Shown here: positions 34,045-42,408 of the stretch, one piece after another | Layout: each line of letters begins with the position of its first letter | Position numbering within the stretch: the stretch's first letter is position 1 | Origin: Polyangiaceae bacterium | Lineage (GTDB): Bacteria; Myxococcota_A; Polyangia; Polyangiales; Polyangiaceae | Direction: 5' to 3' | NCBI GenBank assembly: GCA_009780955.1 | Contig: WQZB01000002.1 | Span: forward strand, 1-64,000 | Length of the DNA stretch: 64,000 bases | The notes under the pieces: generated by a model | Database searches by the model: none | What the model saw: the letters and a program-made list of their open reading frames with translations, nothing else | What the model was told of the DNA's origin: nothing | Made by a program: the position numbers and the translations under genes

Positions 34045-34163
34045 CCGCTTTCGATTTGCCGCGATCTCTTCGTTGGTGCCTGCGGTGCGGTCCTCAAAGC
34101 CGAAGCAGGCTGTTCCGGTCCGCTCCTCGGCCCCGCCTCGATCTCGCGGCAACTTGAAAGCGG
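34045..34163. repeat. Family B inverted-repeat element, copy 1
   Basis: About 119 bp with imperfect terminal inverted repeats: left CCGCTTTCGATTTGCCGCGA, right the complement of CCGCTTTCAAGTTGCCGCGA. It has no coding capacity. It stands between the divergent scoA and mepA-like genes and so may influence their promoters. Copy 2 is at 45608-45725, matching at both ends and partly inside. The centre is diverged from copy 2. Confidence 0.8.
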
Positions 34164-34220
34164 TCCAGTTCCGCGCTGGGAAGTTGGCCCGGGTCGATGT
34201 GCTGTGGTGGCATTGTCAAC

Positions 34221-35315
34221 GTGGCCTCGCTCCGCTCACTCATCGCCGTTGCTGCGTTCTCCATTGCGCCATCGATCGCTGTGGCAGCGCCATCCGCTCG
34301 TAACCCTGACACGTCTTCTACGCCTTTGGACACTGCAAAGAACGCTCTGAGCGCGCCAGCGCACATGGGCCGCCGCACCTCCGCGCACAGAACTTCTTCC
34401 GCGTTGCGTGCGGCAGGCATGAGCCTTGGATCGCCTAGCAACGGCAAGCTCGTTGGCGGAGCGCGCCTCGATTCCGACGCTGCGTGGCGCATCTATCCCG
34501 ACGATGCGCAGGGTGACGTTCGCTGGGGGCTCGAGTCGCTCGTTGGAATGATCGAACGCTCGGCGCGTGCAGTACGCAAGCAATTCCCCGATGCCGTGCT
34601 GTCGGTCGGTCATCTCTCGAAGGCAGGCGGCGGTGAAATCGATCGCCACGCGTCGCACGAAAGTGGTCGTGATGCCGATCTCGGTTTTTACGTGAAGAAC
34701 ACCGCCGGAAAGCCGATCTACGCCGATCACATGGTGGCATTCAAAGGCGATGGAACATCGCCGAGCTGGCCAGGCGCGCACTTCGACGACGCACGCAACT
34801 GGGCGCTCGTCGCCGCGATGCTCAAAGATCCAAGCGCGCACATCACCCATATCTTCGTAGCCTTTCCGATCCGCGAGCGTTTGCTCGCTTATGCCACCAA
34901 GATTGGCGCACCCGCTGCGATTCGAACGCGCGGCGCCGAGGTGCTCGTCCAGCCGCGTGGAGCGCTCCCTCACGACGATCACTTCCACGTTCGCATCTCG
35001 TGCCCTTCAGCAATGAACGGGTGCGTTGAGCAGCCGATCGCGAAATCATCAAAAGTACGTGGGCGCGCGGGTGCGCAGGCGAGCCGTCAGTCGCCTGCGG
35101 TCCGATCGCGTCCCAAGGCGAAGTCCGCACCCTCACCTTCTGAACGCTCCGAACGCGAGGAGACAGCAAAAAGCGATTCAGTGATTCCAAGCCTTGCTCC
35201 GGTCGTCCCCGGGCTCGATTCGGTTGTCATTCCCAAACCGCTCGTGGGCGCAAAAGCAACGTGGGGTGTTGGTGCCAAAGAGGCGCAATCAGAGGACGTG
35301 GATGATCCGGATTAG
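34221..35315 (+). CDS. MepA-like penicillin-insensitive murein endopeptidase
   Basis: 364 residues from a GTG at 34221, chosen because it gives a perfect signal peptide (MASLRSLIAVAAFSIAPSIAVAA). The M74/LAS metallopeptidase core has the zinc motifs RHASHESGRDADLGF and ALPHDDHFHVRI. The flanking GHLSKAGGGEID and YATKIGAPAAIRTRG are as in MepA. It would cut D-Ala-mDAP cross-links in the periplasm. The last ~110 residues are a Ser/Arg/Pro-rich tail (RSRPKAKSAPSPSERSER) not present in E. coli MepA. Confidence 0.88.
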   Translation: MASLRSLIAVAAFSIAPSIAVAAPSARNPDTSSTPLDTAKNALSAPAHMGRRTSAHRTSSALRAAGMSLGSPSNGKLVGGARLDSDAAWRIYPDDAQGDVRWGLESLVGMIERSARAVRKQFPDAVLSVGHLSKAGGGEIDRHASHESGRDADLGFYVKNTAGKPIYADHMVAFKGDGTSPSWPGAHFDDARNWALVAAMLKDPSAHITHIFVAFPIRERLLAYATKIGAPAAIRTRGAEVLVQPRGALPHDDHFHVRISCPSAMNGCVEQPIAKSSKVRGRAGAQASRQSPAVRSRPKAKSAPSPSERSEREETAKSDSVIPSLAPVVPGLDSVVIPKPLVGAKATWGVGAKEAQSEDVDDPD

Positions 35316-35628
35316 GCAGACGCCAAGTACGCATAGATTCTGCTGAATAGTGTTGCACGACAGCGAATGGCGTAAATCACGTGGTTCGCGTCTACCGTGA
35401 TCCGGCGTTCCGCGAGAGCTACGCGAAGGCGTCGCTGTGCTGCCGGGGCTCCTCGACTTGCCAGCGCCTGGCACGCTCTCGGATGGACGCGTCGTGATGA
35501 CCGCGGAGAGGCTGTTCGAAACTGAAGGACGCGCCATCTTCGCATTGGTGCGTTGGCGGCTGCGGGTCGGGGCGTATGGCCATGCGCCCCTACAAATTCG
35601 AACGCGCCTCTGCATGCGCGGTGACGGA
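35316..35628. other. Gene-poor gap with possible Uma2-family remnant and one REP-like unit
   Basis: No intact gene. On the plus strand 35378-35420 reads HVVRVYRDPAFRESY. The next reading frame (35410-35540) continues as REGVAVLPGLLDLPAPG and TAERLFE. Together these resemble the C-terminal end of a Uma2-family nuclease split by a frameshift. The rest holds the palindromic unit at 35572-35595. The call of a remnant is by eye and weak. Confidence 0.35.
35572..35595. repeat. Single REP-like palindrome
   Basis: CGGGGCGTATGGCCATGCGC followed by CCCTAC. It is a near-palindrome of the same type as those at 17242 and 55956, including the CCCTAC end. Confidence 0.7.
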
Positions 35629-36474
35629 CTATGGCATCTGGTTCAATTGAAGACCATCATCAACGATGACAATGCCTGATAGGGCCGTGCTGTTAGGTCC
35701 GTAAGAAAAAGTAAAGGCAGTTTGGTTGGTGCGCCCGTCGGAATAGCTCAATATCAAAGTATAATCTTTCAATTGATAGGTCCCACTTCCGGGCGCGCAT
35801 TGCGTTGTGTCGTGGTTCGGACAAAGAACATACACGGTAGCGTAGAGGCCATCGTCCACAAATGTTCCATCGGACTTGAAATGTATGACGGGCCGTTGCC
35901 CCGGGTTGCTCAACGCGGGGTCGGACGGATTGGCGTAGGATGTGTATGAGCCGTCGAACCGAACATCGTCTACAGAAGAACAGCGGTAAAACACGTTGTA
36001 CGAGGTACCTAAATCGAGGCCACCGTTTTCGGCGAGATTCATCTGGCTTACGGCATTTGGGGAGGCGTCATAGCTCCAAGTTCCCGTAGATCCATTCATT
36101 GTATAGGTTCCCCAGATGTTGTCTTCTTGCCTTGCAATCTTGTCTTGTTCCTTGTCGAACCCTACGAATCCGTTTTGGGGTAGTGAAAAGCGAAAGGTTC
36201 CGTCGTCGTAGAATACGAAATATCTCCACTCGATTCCAGCCGTGCCAATAATATAACTACTGAGCCACACGCCAACAATCCCCGAATTGCCGTTCGGCAT
36301 ACCGGGTGAAGCGTTCGAATTGCCACCGGCGCTGTCATGGCTGCCGCCATCGTTTCCGCCGCCTCCGCCATTGGCGCCGGATTGGCTTGTACTGCTGCTG
36401 TTGCAGGCCGCCATGGAAAACCCGAGCAGCATCGTCACGGCAATCATGCTAAAAAATTTAAAGATGTTCTTCAT
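35629..36474 (-). CDS. Hypothetical lipoprotein with Gly/Ser/Asn linker
   Basis: 281 residues from the ATG at 36474, preceded by a strong GGAGGG site. A signal peptide (FFSMIAVTMLLGFSMAAC) ends in lipobox MAAC, then a linker rich in Gly, Asn and Ser (~25-60). The mature part has lipocalin-like strands: GIVGVWLSSYIIG, WRYFVFYDDGTFRFSLP and WGTYTMNGSTGTWSYD, then a second set around VIHFKSDGTFVDDG and GTYQLKDYTLILSYSDG. The phrase xYxFxxDGTFxxx recurs in the lipoprotein at 36953, so the two may be distant paralogues. It is AT-rich for this genome. Confidence 0.75.
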   Translation of the reverse strand: MKNIFKFFSMIAVTMLLGFSMAACNSSSTSQSGANGGGGGNDGGSHDSAGGNSNASPGMPNGNSGIVGVWLSSYIIGTAGIEWRYFVFYDDGTFRFSLPQNGFVGFDKEQDKIARQEDNIWGTYTMNGSTGTWSYDASPNAVSQMNLAENGGLDLGTSYNVFYRCSSVDDVRFDGSYTSYANPSDPALSNPGQRPVIHFKSDGTFVDDGLYATVYVLCPNHDTTQCAPGSGTYQLKDYTLILSYSDGRTNQTAFTFSYGPNSTALSGIVIVDDGLQLNQMP

Positions 36475-36482
36475 GATAACCC

Positions 36483-36584
36483 TCCAAAAATAGGGCAGAA
36501 TCAAGGGTAGTCGGACTCGGCCACGCGGTCCATGAGCTTGCGGCACTTGGCCTTGACGGAGTAGTCGTCATTACGCTGTTTTGA
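36483..36584 (+). pseudogene. Tail of a DUF4258-like toxin gene
   Basis: In the frame ending at TGA 36582-36584, the last codons read HAVHELAALGLDGVVVITLF. This resembles the end of DUF4258 (MqsR-like) toxins, where a strand 'HVVxGLDxxxVVVITVY' closes the protein. The rest of the gene is missing: the frame runs into the promoter region of the lipoprotein gene. The next ATG is the antitoxin remnant 11 bases downstream, the usual toxin-antitoxin order. The similarity is short and judged by eye. Confidence 0.4.
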
Positions 36585-36595
36585 GGAGGAGGCCC

Positions 36596-36952
36596 ATGAA
36601 AACGTGCACGAATTGCGGATCGAAAACGCTGAAAACAACGATATAGGATCACGAAATCCGCATCGGGCGGAAGAGCATCCGAGGAGTCATCGATGCCGTT
36701 TCGTGCGAACGATGTGGCGAGGTCTACTTCCCAGTCGACGCCATCGAGCGGATGGAGCTCGATGTCGCGACCGCGCTCGTACGCACTGACAATGTTGACG
36801 GCGACGCGTTCCGCTTCGTTCGGCACGTCATTGGAATGCGGGCGAAAGATCTCGCCGCGCTCCTTGGCGTAGCGGCGGAAACGGTGTCGCGTTGGGAGCA
36901 AGGGCAGCGCGACGTCGATAATCATCAGGCTTTCACGACGAGGTGTTTCCAC
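36596..36952 (+). pseudogene. MqsA-type (YgiT zinc-finger/HTH) antitoxin with in-frame amber stop
   Basis: A strong ribosome site (GAGGAGGAGG) precedes ATG 36596. The frame reads MKTCTNCGSKTLKTTI, then TAG (36644-36646), then continues DHEIRIGRKSIRGVIDA, CERCGEVYFPVDAIE and an HTH: VIGMRAKDLAALLGVAAETV with SRWEQG. The two CxxC pairs and the HTH are the signature of YgiT-type MqsA antitoxins. The normal C-terminal helix is absent: after RDVDNHQ the frame runs straight into the lipoprotein start at 36953. So the gene is interrupted by a stop and truncated at its end. Read-through or restart at 36752 cannot be excluded. Confidence 0.7.
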
Positions 36953-37540
36953 ATGAACCTAGCATTCTCACGCACGCTGGGCCGCTATGCCCTAGCCGTT
37001 CTTGTTTCAACGACACTTGCATGCAGCGCCTGCAGTAGTAGCAACTCGACATCAGGCAACGGCAGCACCACGACGACTTCGGGTGGCGATGGCGGCGGCA
37101 CCAACTCTGGTTCTGGCAACGGCACCAACCTGGCGCCCAGCCAAAATATAGACGCAAAACTGGTCGGCAGCTGGTATTTGGGCAATGTGTCCGGCAGCTA
37201 TTATGACAGCAGCGGCGCCTATACCGGTGTGTCGGGCGCAGGCTCGATCGACGCGTTCAACGCAGACGGCACATTCGTGAGGGTGGTTGTCTCCACCTTG
37301 TCCTACGTGAAGACTGAAATGTACTTAAACGGGAAATACTCGGTAAGCGGAGATACGGTTCAAGTTTATGATTCGACGTATGAGATCCGGCATGGCGGAA
37401 ATGTGACCGAAGGCGGCCCGCACGCGGATATCTCGTTTCAATACCGTGTGGGCAGCGATGACCAAGGAGATTATCTGATGGAGAGCACGGATAATTCCCC
37501 AATTACGGACGATTCGGCGAAAGCCCGCAGGGTGGAATGA
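36953..37540 (+). CDS. Hypothetical lipoprotein
   Basis: 195 residues from the ATG at 36953 (CGAGGTG upstream). The signal peptide RYALAVLVSTTLACSAC has a lipobox at CSAC, then a Ser/Thr/Gly linker (~25-60). The mature domain (LVGSWYLGNVSGSYYDSSGA, IDAFNADGTFVRVVVSTLSY, MYLNGKYSVSGDTVQVYD) is beta-rich, lipocalin-like. It shares the linker style and the GTF strand with the lipoprotein at 35629. Its frame is continuous with the antitoxin remnant upstream, so a fused reading exists but is unlikely to be used. Confidence 0.72.
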   Translation: MNLAFSRTLGRYALAVLVSTTLACSACSSSNSTSGNGSTTTTSGGDGGGTNSGSGNGTNLAPSQNIDAKLVGSWYLGNVSGSYYDSSGAYTGVSGAGSIDAFNADGTFVRVVVSTLSYVKTEMYLNGKYSVSGDTVQVYDSTYEIRHGGNVTEGGPHADISFQYRVGSDDQGDYLMESTDNSPITDDSAKARRVE

Positions 37541-37554
37541 ACCGTATATAATCC

Positions 37555-38181
37555 TCATTTCATCCCATCGAGCGCCAGATTCAACAGCACGACGTTGACA
37601 CGCGCCTCGCCCAGCACGCCAAAACCGCGCCCTTCGGTGTGGGCGCGTACGAGCTCACGAACGCGCTCTGGGGAGAGCCCTCGCATACGCGCCACACGCG
37701 CAATTTGGTATTCCGCAGCGGCCGGACTGATGTGAGGATCGAGCCCGCTCGCCGAAGCGGTCACGAGATCGACCGGAACCGCCGCGTGGTTGTCAGGATC
37801 GGACGCGCGAAGTGCCGCGATGCGCGCCTCTGCATTCTTGCGAAGATCGGGGTTCGTTGGGCCGAGGTTCGAGCCTGCGGAGTTTTGCGCGTTGTACGGC
37901 GCTGGCGTTGTCGCCGACAGCCGCCCCCAAAAATATTTTGGATCCTCGAAGGACTGCCCGATGAGGCGCGAGGCAATGGCCTTGTTTCCCTCGACAACGA
38001 GACTGCCTCGCGACGCCGATGGAAACGTCACGCGGACAATGCCTGTGATGGCGAGCGGATACGCGACTCCGGTGAGAAGCGTCAGTATGAAAAGTATGCC
38101 TGCGGCATGCGCCAGTTGAGCAAGCATCGAGCGCGCGCGCTGCGGCTGCTGGGTAGTCGGGGGCGAGGGAATGGGATCCAT
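37555..38181 (-). CDS. kdpC: K+-transporting ATPase subunit KdpC
   Basis: 208 residues. One membrane helix lies at ~22-45 ([21 protein letters not shown]). Family blocks are [48 protein letters not shown] and [20 protein letters not shown]. KdpC stabilises the KdpFABC complex and aids ATP binding. The usual tight kdpB-kdpC junction is broken here by a 144-bp family A repeat. I see no clear ribosome site before its ATG. Confidence 0.95.
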   Translation of the reverse strand: MDPIPSPPTTQQPQRARSMLAQLAHAAGILFILTLLTGVAYPLAITGIVRVTFPSASRGSLVVEGNKAIASRLIGQSFEDPKYFWGRLSATTPAPYNAQNSAGSNLGPTNPDLRKNAEARIAALRASDPDNHAAVPVDLVTASASGLDPHISPAAAEYQIARVARMRGLSPERVRELVRAHTEGRGFGVLGEARVNVVLLNLALDGMK

Positions 38182-38193
38182 TTTCGTGTTGTT

Positions 38194-38337
38194 AGAGCAT
38201 GTTTACCAGCCGTCGCGAGCGACGTGAGGCCGAGGCGGGCCCGAGGAGCCCGCGTAAGCGTACTTCTCGTACGTGCGCAGGCACCGCAGGGCCCAACGAA
38301 GGAATCGCGGCGCGCAGCAGGCTGGTAAACATGCTCT
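38194..38337. repeat. Family A MITE-like element, copy 1 (inside kdpFABC)
   Basis: 144 bp bounded by perfect 18-bp inverted repeats AGAGCATGTTTACCAGCC (38194-38211 and complement 38320-38337). The interior is palindrome-rich, with GGGCCC near both sides and GCGTAAGCGTAC facing GTACGTGCGC. It has no coding capacity. TA stands at both borders (38193-38194 and 38338-38339). It fills almost the whole gap between kdpB and kdpC, and its right end forms the TAA stop of kdpB. It is about 90% identical by eye to the copy at 52217. Confidence 0.88.
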
Positions 38338-40520
38338 TAGGCAAGGTGGAGAAAGGCGAGGAGCACATCGATAATCTTGATACCCACGAAGGGAACGACA
38401 ATGCCGCCAAGGCCGTAGAGCCCCAGGTTTCGGCGAAGCAGCGCGTCGGCACCAAGGGCGCGGTAGCGAATGCCGCGGAGCGCAAGCGGAATGAGAACGA
38501 CGATGATGAGCGCGTTGAAGATGACGGCGCTCATGATGGCACTTTGGGGTGTTGCAAGGCGCATCACGTTGAGCCGATCGAGCGATGGATACGTCACGGC
38601 AAACGCCGCCGGGATAATGGCGAAGTACTTGGCAATGTCGTTGGCAATGCTGAAAGTCGTGAGCGCGCCGCGCGTCATCAGCAGTTGTTTGCCAATCTCG
38701 ACAATCTCAATCAGCTTCGTTGGATTCGAATCCAGGTCGACCATGTTGCCGGCTTCTTTCGCGGCTTGCGTGCCCGAGTTCATGGCTACGGCAACGTCGG
38801 CCTGTGCGAGCGCAGGGGCGTCATTCGTGCCGTCGCCGGTCATCGCGACGAGCTTGCCGCCGGATTGGTGATCGCGAATGAGCCTTAGCTTGGCTTCGGG
38901 AGTTGCCTCGGCAAGGAAGTCGTCAACGCCAGCCTCGGCAGCGATCGCAGCGGCCGTAAGCGGGTTGTCGCCGGTGATCATCACGGTCTTGATGCCTATC
39001 GCGCGCAGCTCCGCGAAGCGCTCTTTGATGCCGCCTTTGACGATGTCTTTGAGCTCGACGACGCCGAGAACTCGCGCGCGATTCATGTCGCTGCCAGCGG
39101 GCGAGTCCGTGCCCGAGTGTGCGCCGGCTTCGGGCGCGGAGGCGACGACGAGCGGTGTGCCTCCCTGTTTCGCGATGGTAAGAGCAGTAGCGCGCACGGC
39201 GTCGGGGAACGTGCCGCCTTTCGCTTGAACGTATGCGTCGAGTGCATCGGTCGCACCTTTGCGAAGCTCGCGTTCTTCCACGTTGACGCCGCTCATGCGC
39301 GTATGCGCGCTGAAGGGTACGAACACGGCACCCATCTCACGCACACTGCGCTCGCGCAGGCCCCACTTTTCTTTCGCAAGAACGACGATGCTGCGCCCCT
39401 CGGGCGTTTCGTCGGCGAGCGAAGCGAGTTGGGCGGCGCTCGCGAGATCTATTTCGGAGATGCCAGGAGCTGGGTGAAACTTCGTAGCTTGGCGGTTTCC
39501 GAGCGTGATTGTGCCTGTTTTGTCGAGCAAAAGGACATCGACATCGCCGGCTGCTTCGACCGCGCGCCCTGAAGTCGCGATGACGTTTGCCTGAATCATG
39601 CGGTCCATGCCGGCGATGCCAATGGCCGACAAGAGCCCGCCAATGGTGGTTGGAATGAGGCAAACGAGCAGCGCCACGAGCACCGTGATGGTGACCGGTT
39701 GCCCGCTGCCCGCGACTTTCACGCTGAAGAGCGAGAAGGGCAAGAGCGTGACCGTGGCCAGCAAGAACACGATGGTAAGCGCCGCAAGCAGGATATTGAG
39801 GGCGATTTCGTTTGGTGTTTTATGGCGCTTGGCACCCTCGACCATGCTGATCATGCGATCGAGGAATGTCTCGCCAGGGTTTGCTGCCGCCCGCACGATG
39901 ATCCAATCCGAAAGCACGCGTGTTCCGGCAACCACTGCGCTTCGATCGCCGCCGCTCTCGCGAACCACGGGTGCGCTTTCGCCGGTGACGGCACTCTCGT
40001 TGATCGACGCAATGCCTTCGACGATCTCGCCATCGCACGGCACCAAATCGCCGGCCTCGATGAGCACAATGTCGCCTTTGCGAAGTTGGGACGAATCGAC
40101 TTTGCGCATGGGCGCCGATCGCGATGGGCTTTCGAGCTTCTTCGCTTCGATGCTTTTCTTTGCCTGCCGCAAGGCATCGGCCTGGGCCTTGCCGCGCCCT
40201 TCGGCCATGGCTTCGGCGAAGTTTGCAAAATACACCGTGAACCAAAGCCAGAGCGAAATGGCGAGAATGAAAGGAGCCTTCGCTTCGCCGTGACCCGACA
40301 GCGCTTGCGCGAAAAGGCCGAGCGTCAAAACGCTTCCGACCCAGACCACGAACATGACGGGGTTTTTGATCTGATGGCGCGGATCGAGCTTCTTCAAAGC
40401 ATCGACCATGGCGCGCTTGACGATGTGGCCTTCGAGCAGGTGCCCTTTCACGTGAAAGTGGGCGTGGCGCGCGTGGGGATTTCCTTTGCGCTGGCTGCGT
40501 GCAAGGGCGGACGCGGACAT
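38337..40520 (-). CDS. kdpB: K+-transporting ATPase subunit KdpB (P-type ATPase)
   Basis: 727 residues, about 45 longer than E. coli KdpB; part of the excess is an N-terminal His-rich extension ([20 protein letters not shown]). The P-type phosphorylation site is [10 protein letters not shown], the TGES actuator motif is TGESAPVV, and the hinge is [17 protein letters not shown]. It hydrolyses ATP to drive K+ uptake through KdpA. The gene overlaps nothing: it starts 3 bases after kdpA. The stop TAA consists of the border TA plus the first base of the family A repeat. Confidence 0.97.
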   Translation of the reverse strand: MSASALARSQRKGNPHARHAHFHVKGHLLEGHIVKRAMVDALKKLDPRHQIKNPVMFVVWVGSVLTLGLFAQALSGHGEAKAPFILAISLWLWFTVYFANFAEAMAEGRGKAQADALRQAKKSIEAKKLESPSRSAPMRKVDSSQLRKGDIVLIEAGDLVPCDGEIVEGIASINESAVTGESAPVVRESGGDRSAVVAGTRVLSDWIIVRAAANPGETFLDRMISMVEGAKRHKTPNEIALNILLAALTIVFLLATVTLLPFSLFSVKVAGSGQPVTITVLVALLVCLIPTTIGGLLSAIGIAGMDRMIQANVIATSGRAVEAAGDVDVLLLDKTGTITLGNRQATKFHPAPGISEIDLASAAQLASLADETPEGRSIVVLAKEKWGLRERSVREMGAVFVPFSAHTRMSGVNVEERELRKGATDALDAYVQAKGGTFPDAVRATALTIAKQGGTPLVVASAPEAGAHSGTDSPAGSDMNRARVLGVVELKDIVKGGIKERFAELRAIGIKTVMITGDNPLTAAAIAAEAGVDDFLAEATPEAKLRLIRDHQSGGKLVAMTGDGTNDAPALAQADVAVAMNSGTQAAKEAGNMVDLDSNPTKLIEIVEIGKQLLMTRGALTTFSIANDIAKYFAIIPAAFAVTYPSLDRLNVMRLATPQSAIMSAVIFNALIIVVLIPLALRGIRYRALGADALLRRNLGLYGLGGIVVPFVGIKIIDVLLAFLHLA

Positions 40521-40523
40521 TGA

Positions 40524-42269
40524 TTAGCTTTTGCTCGAGGCGATTTGCTCGACGATGGGGCCGAGTGCGAGAGCCGGAATGAAGGTGAGGGCACCGACCA
40601 AGACGATGACGCCGACGAGCATGGTGACGAACAGCAGCGTGTGCGTTGGCAACGTTCCAAGGCTTGGGGGAACGAGCTTCTTCTTTGCCAGCGAACCGGC
40701 AATGGCAAGCACCGGCACCATGACGCCGAAGCGGCCAATAAGCATCGCGAGGCCAGTCGCGATGTTGTAAAATACAGAATTCACGCTGAGGCCAGCGAAG
40801 GCACTTCCGTTGTTGTTTGCCGCCGAGGAAAAGGCGTAAAGCACTTCGCTGAAGCCGTGCGCGCCGGGGTTCGCGATGCCTTTCTGCCCAGCGGCAGTAA
40901 CGACCGCAACGGCGGTTCCCACGAGAACTACCGAAGCGGGAATGAGAATGACCAAAGATGCCATTTTCATCTCAAAGCTTTCAATCTTCTTTCCGAGATA
41001 CTCGGGCGTGCGGCCGACCATGAGGCCGCCGACGAAAACGGCGATGATGGCGAATACGAGAATGCCATAAAGGCCTGAGCCAACGCCGCCAAAAACGACT
41101 TCGCCGAGTTGCATGAGTCCCATGGGCACCAGGCCCCCGAGTGGTGTCAGCGAGTCATGCATGGCATTGACCGCACCGCACGACGCCGCCGTGGTCACTG
41201 TGGCGAAGAGCGCGCTCGCCGAGATACCAAAGCGGACTTCTTTGCCCTCCATGTTGCCGCCTGCGGAAAGAAGGCTTTGCACATCGTCGACGGGCAAATT
41301 GCGGAGGGCAGGGTTGCCTGCCTGCTCAGATAACGTGCATAACGCAATCATTGGCACGAAAAGAACCGTCATGGCGGCGAGGACTGCCCAGCCCTGGCGG
41401 GCGTCGCCGACCATTTTTCCGAACGCGAAACAGAGCGCGGACGGAATCGCAAAAATGGCCCACATTTCGACGAAGTTCGAAAGCGGCGTTGGGTTCTCGA
41501 ACGGATGCGCCGAGTTTGCATTGAAAAAGCCGCCGCCGTTGGTGCCCAGATGCTTGATTGCGATCTGCGAAGCGGCCGGGCCGAGCGCGAGAATCTGATG
41601 GGCAACGGTGTTGCCGCTTGCGTCCTTCGTGCTTTCGACGAGCGGAATCGTCACATACGGATCCCATGTTTGCACGACGCCTTGCGAAGCAAGAACGAGC
41701 GCCACGACACACGCAAGCGGCAAAAGCACGAAGAGCGTCGCACGAACGAGATCGAACCAGAAATTGCCAATGCTTTGAGAATTGCGGCGTGAAAAGCTGC
41801 GAATTAGGGCGATGGCCGCCGCAATGCCCGTTGCGGCAGACACGAAGTTTTGCACTGTGAGCCCTGCCGCCTGCACGAAGTAACTCATGGTTGCTTCGCC
41901 GCTGTACGCTTGCCAATCCGTGTTCGTCACGAAGCTTATGGCGGTGTTCCACGCCAGATCGGGCGGGACCGCGCCCATCGCCTGGGGATTGCCTGGGAGA
42001 ATCCCTTGCATGCGTTGAAGTGTGTAAAGTGCAACAATGCCGACGAGGTTGAACGTGAGCGCCGCGAGCGCGTACGTTTTCCAGGTCATTTCCGCGCGAT
42101 GGTCGATGCGTGCCGCGCGGTAGACGAGGCGCTCGAGCGGACCGAGCACGCGGCCGGCGAAGGTGGCCTCGCGTGCGAAAACCCGCGCCATGTACGCGCC
42201 CAGCGGCTTGGTCGTCGCGAAGACCGCACCGAAGAACAGGGCGATCTGCACCAGCCCATGAAGGCTCAT
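40524..42269 (-). CDS. kdpA: K+-transporting ATPase subunit KdpA
   Basis: 581 residues, about ten membrane helices. KdpA is the K+-selective channel-like subunit, related to Trk/Ktr transporters. Seen: [42 protein letters not shown] (first selectivity loop), [21 protein letters not shown] (second loop) and [15 protein letters not shown] (later loop). It starts in an ATGA overlap with kdpF. Confidence 0.97.
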   Translation of the reverse strand: MSLHGLVQIALFFGAVFATTKPLGAYMARVFAREATFAGRVLGPLERLVYRAARIDHRAEMTWKTYALAALTFNLVGIVALYTLQRMQGILPGNPQAMGAVPPDLAWNTAISFVTNTDWQAYSGEATMSYFVQAAGLTVQNFVSAATGIAAAIALIRSFSRRNSQSIGNFWFDLVRATLFVLLPLACVVALVLASQGVVQTWDPYVTIPLVESTKDASGNTVAHQILALGPAASQIAIKHLGTNGGGFFNANSAHPFENPTPLSNFVEMWAIFAIPSALCFAFGKMVGDARQGWAVLAAMTVLFVPMIALCTLSEQAGNPALRNLPVDDVQSLLSAGGNMEGKEVRFGISASALFATVTTAASCGAVNAMHDSLTPLGGLVPMGLMQLGEVVFGGVGSGLYGILVFAIIAVFVGGLMVGRTPEYLGKKIESFEMKMASLVILIPASVVLVGTAVAVVTAAGQKGIANPGAHGFSEVLYAFSSAANNNGSAFAGLSVNSVFYNIATGLAMLIGRFGVMVPVLAIAGSLAKKKLVPPSLGTLPTHTLLFVTMLVGVIVLVGALTFIPALALGPIVEQIASSKS

Positions 42270-42358
42270 TCGAAGCTCTCGGGGCTGAGCATCGCGACAA
42301 AAAGATAGATTGCGAGGGCAACCGCGATAACGGTGCCCACGATGTAAAGCGCGGACAT
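42266..42358 (-). CDS. kdpF: KdpF small subunit
   Basis: A 30-codon gene: [20 protein letters not shown], then [10 protein letters not shown]. It is a single membrane helix with the Pro-Glu-Ser-Phe end seen in KdpF. The stop overlaps the kdpA start as ATGA (42269-42266). KdpF stabilises the KdpABC complex in the inner membrane. It is the first gene of the operon, 50 bases from the fumarase stop. No kdpD or kdpE sensor genes are in the window. Confidence 0.9.
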   Translation of the reverse strand: MSALYIVGTVIAVALAIYLFVAMLSPESFE

Positions 42359-42408
42359 TGTGACCCGATACGCGAATGCACGAATCGCGCTCGCAACGAA
42401 TCGTGGCT

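Noticed and set aside
41326-42396. Minus-strand open frame of 356 codons overlapping kdpA in another frame
   Set aside because: kdpA is unmistakable; the alternative is Arg-rich and has no homologous pattern.
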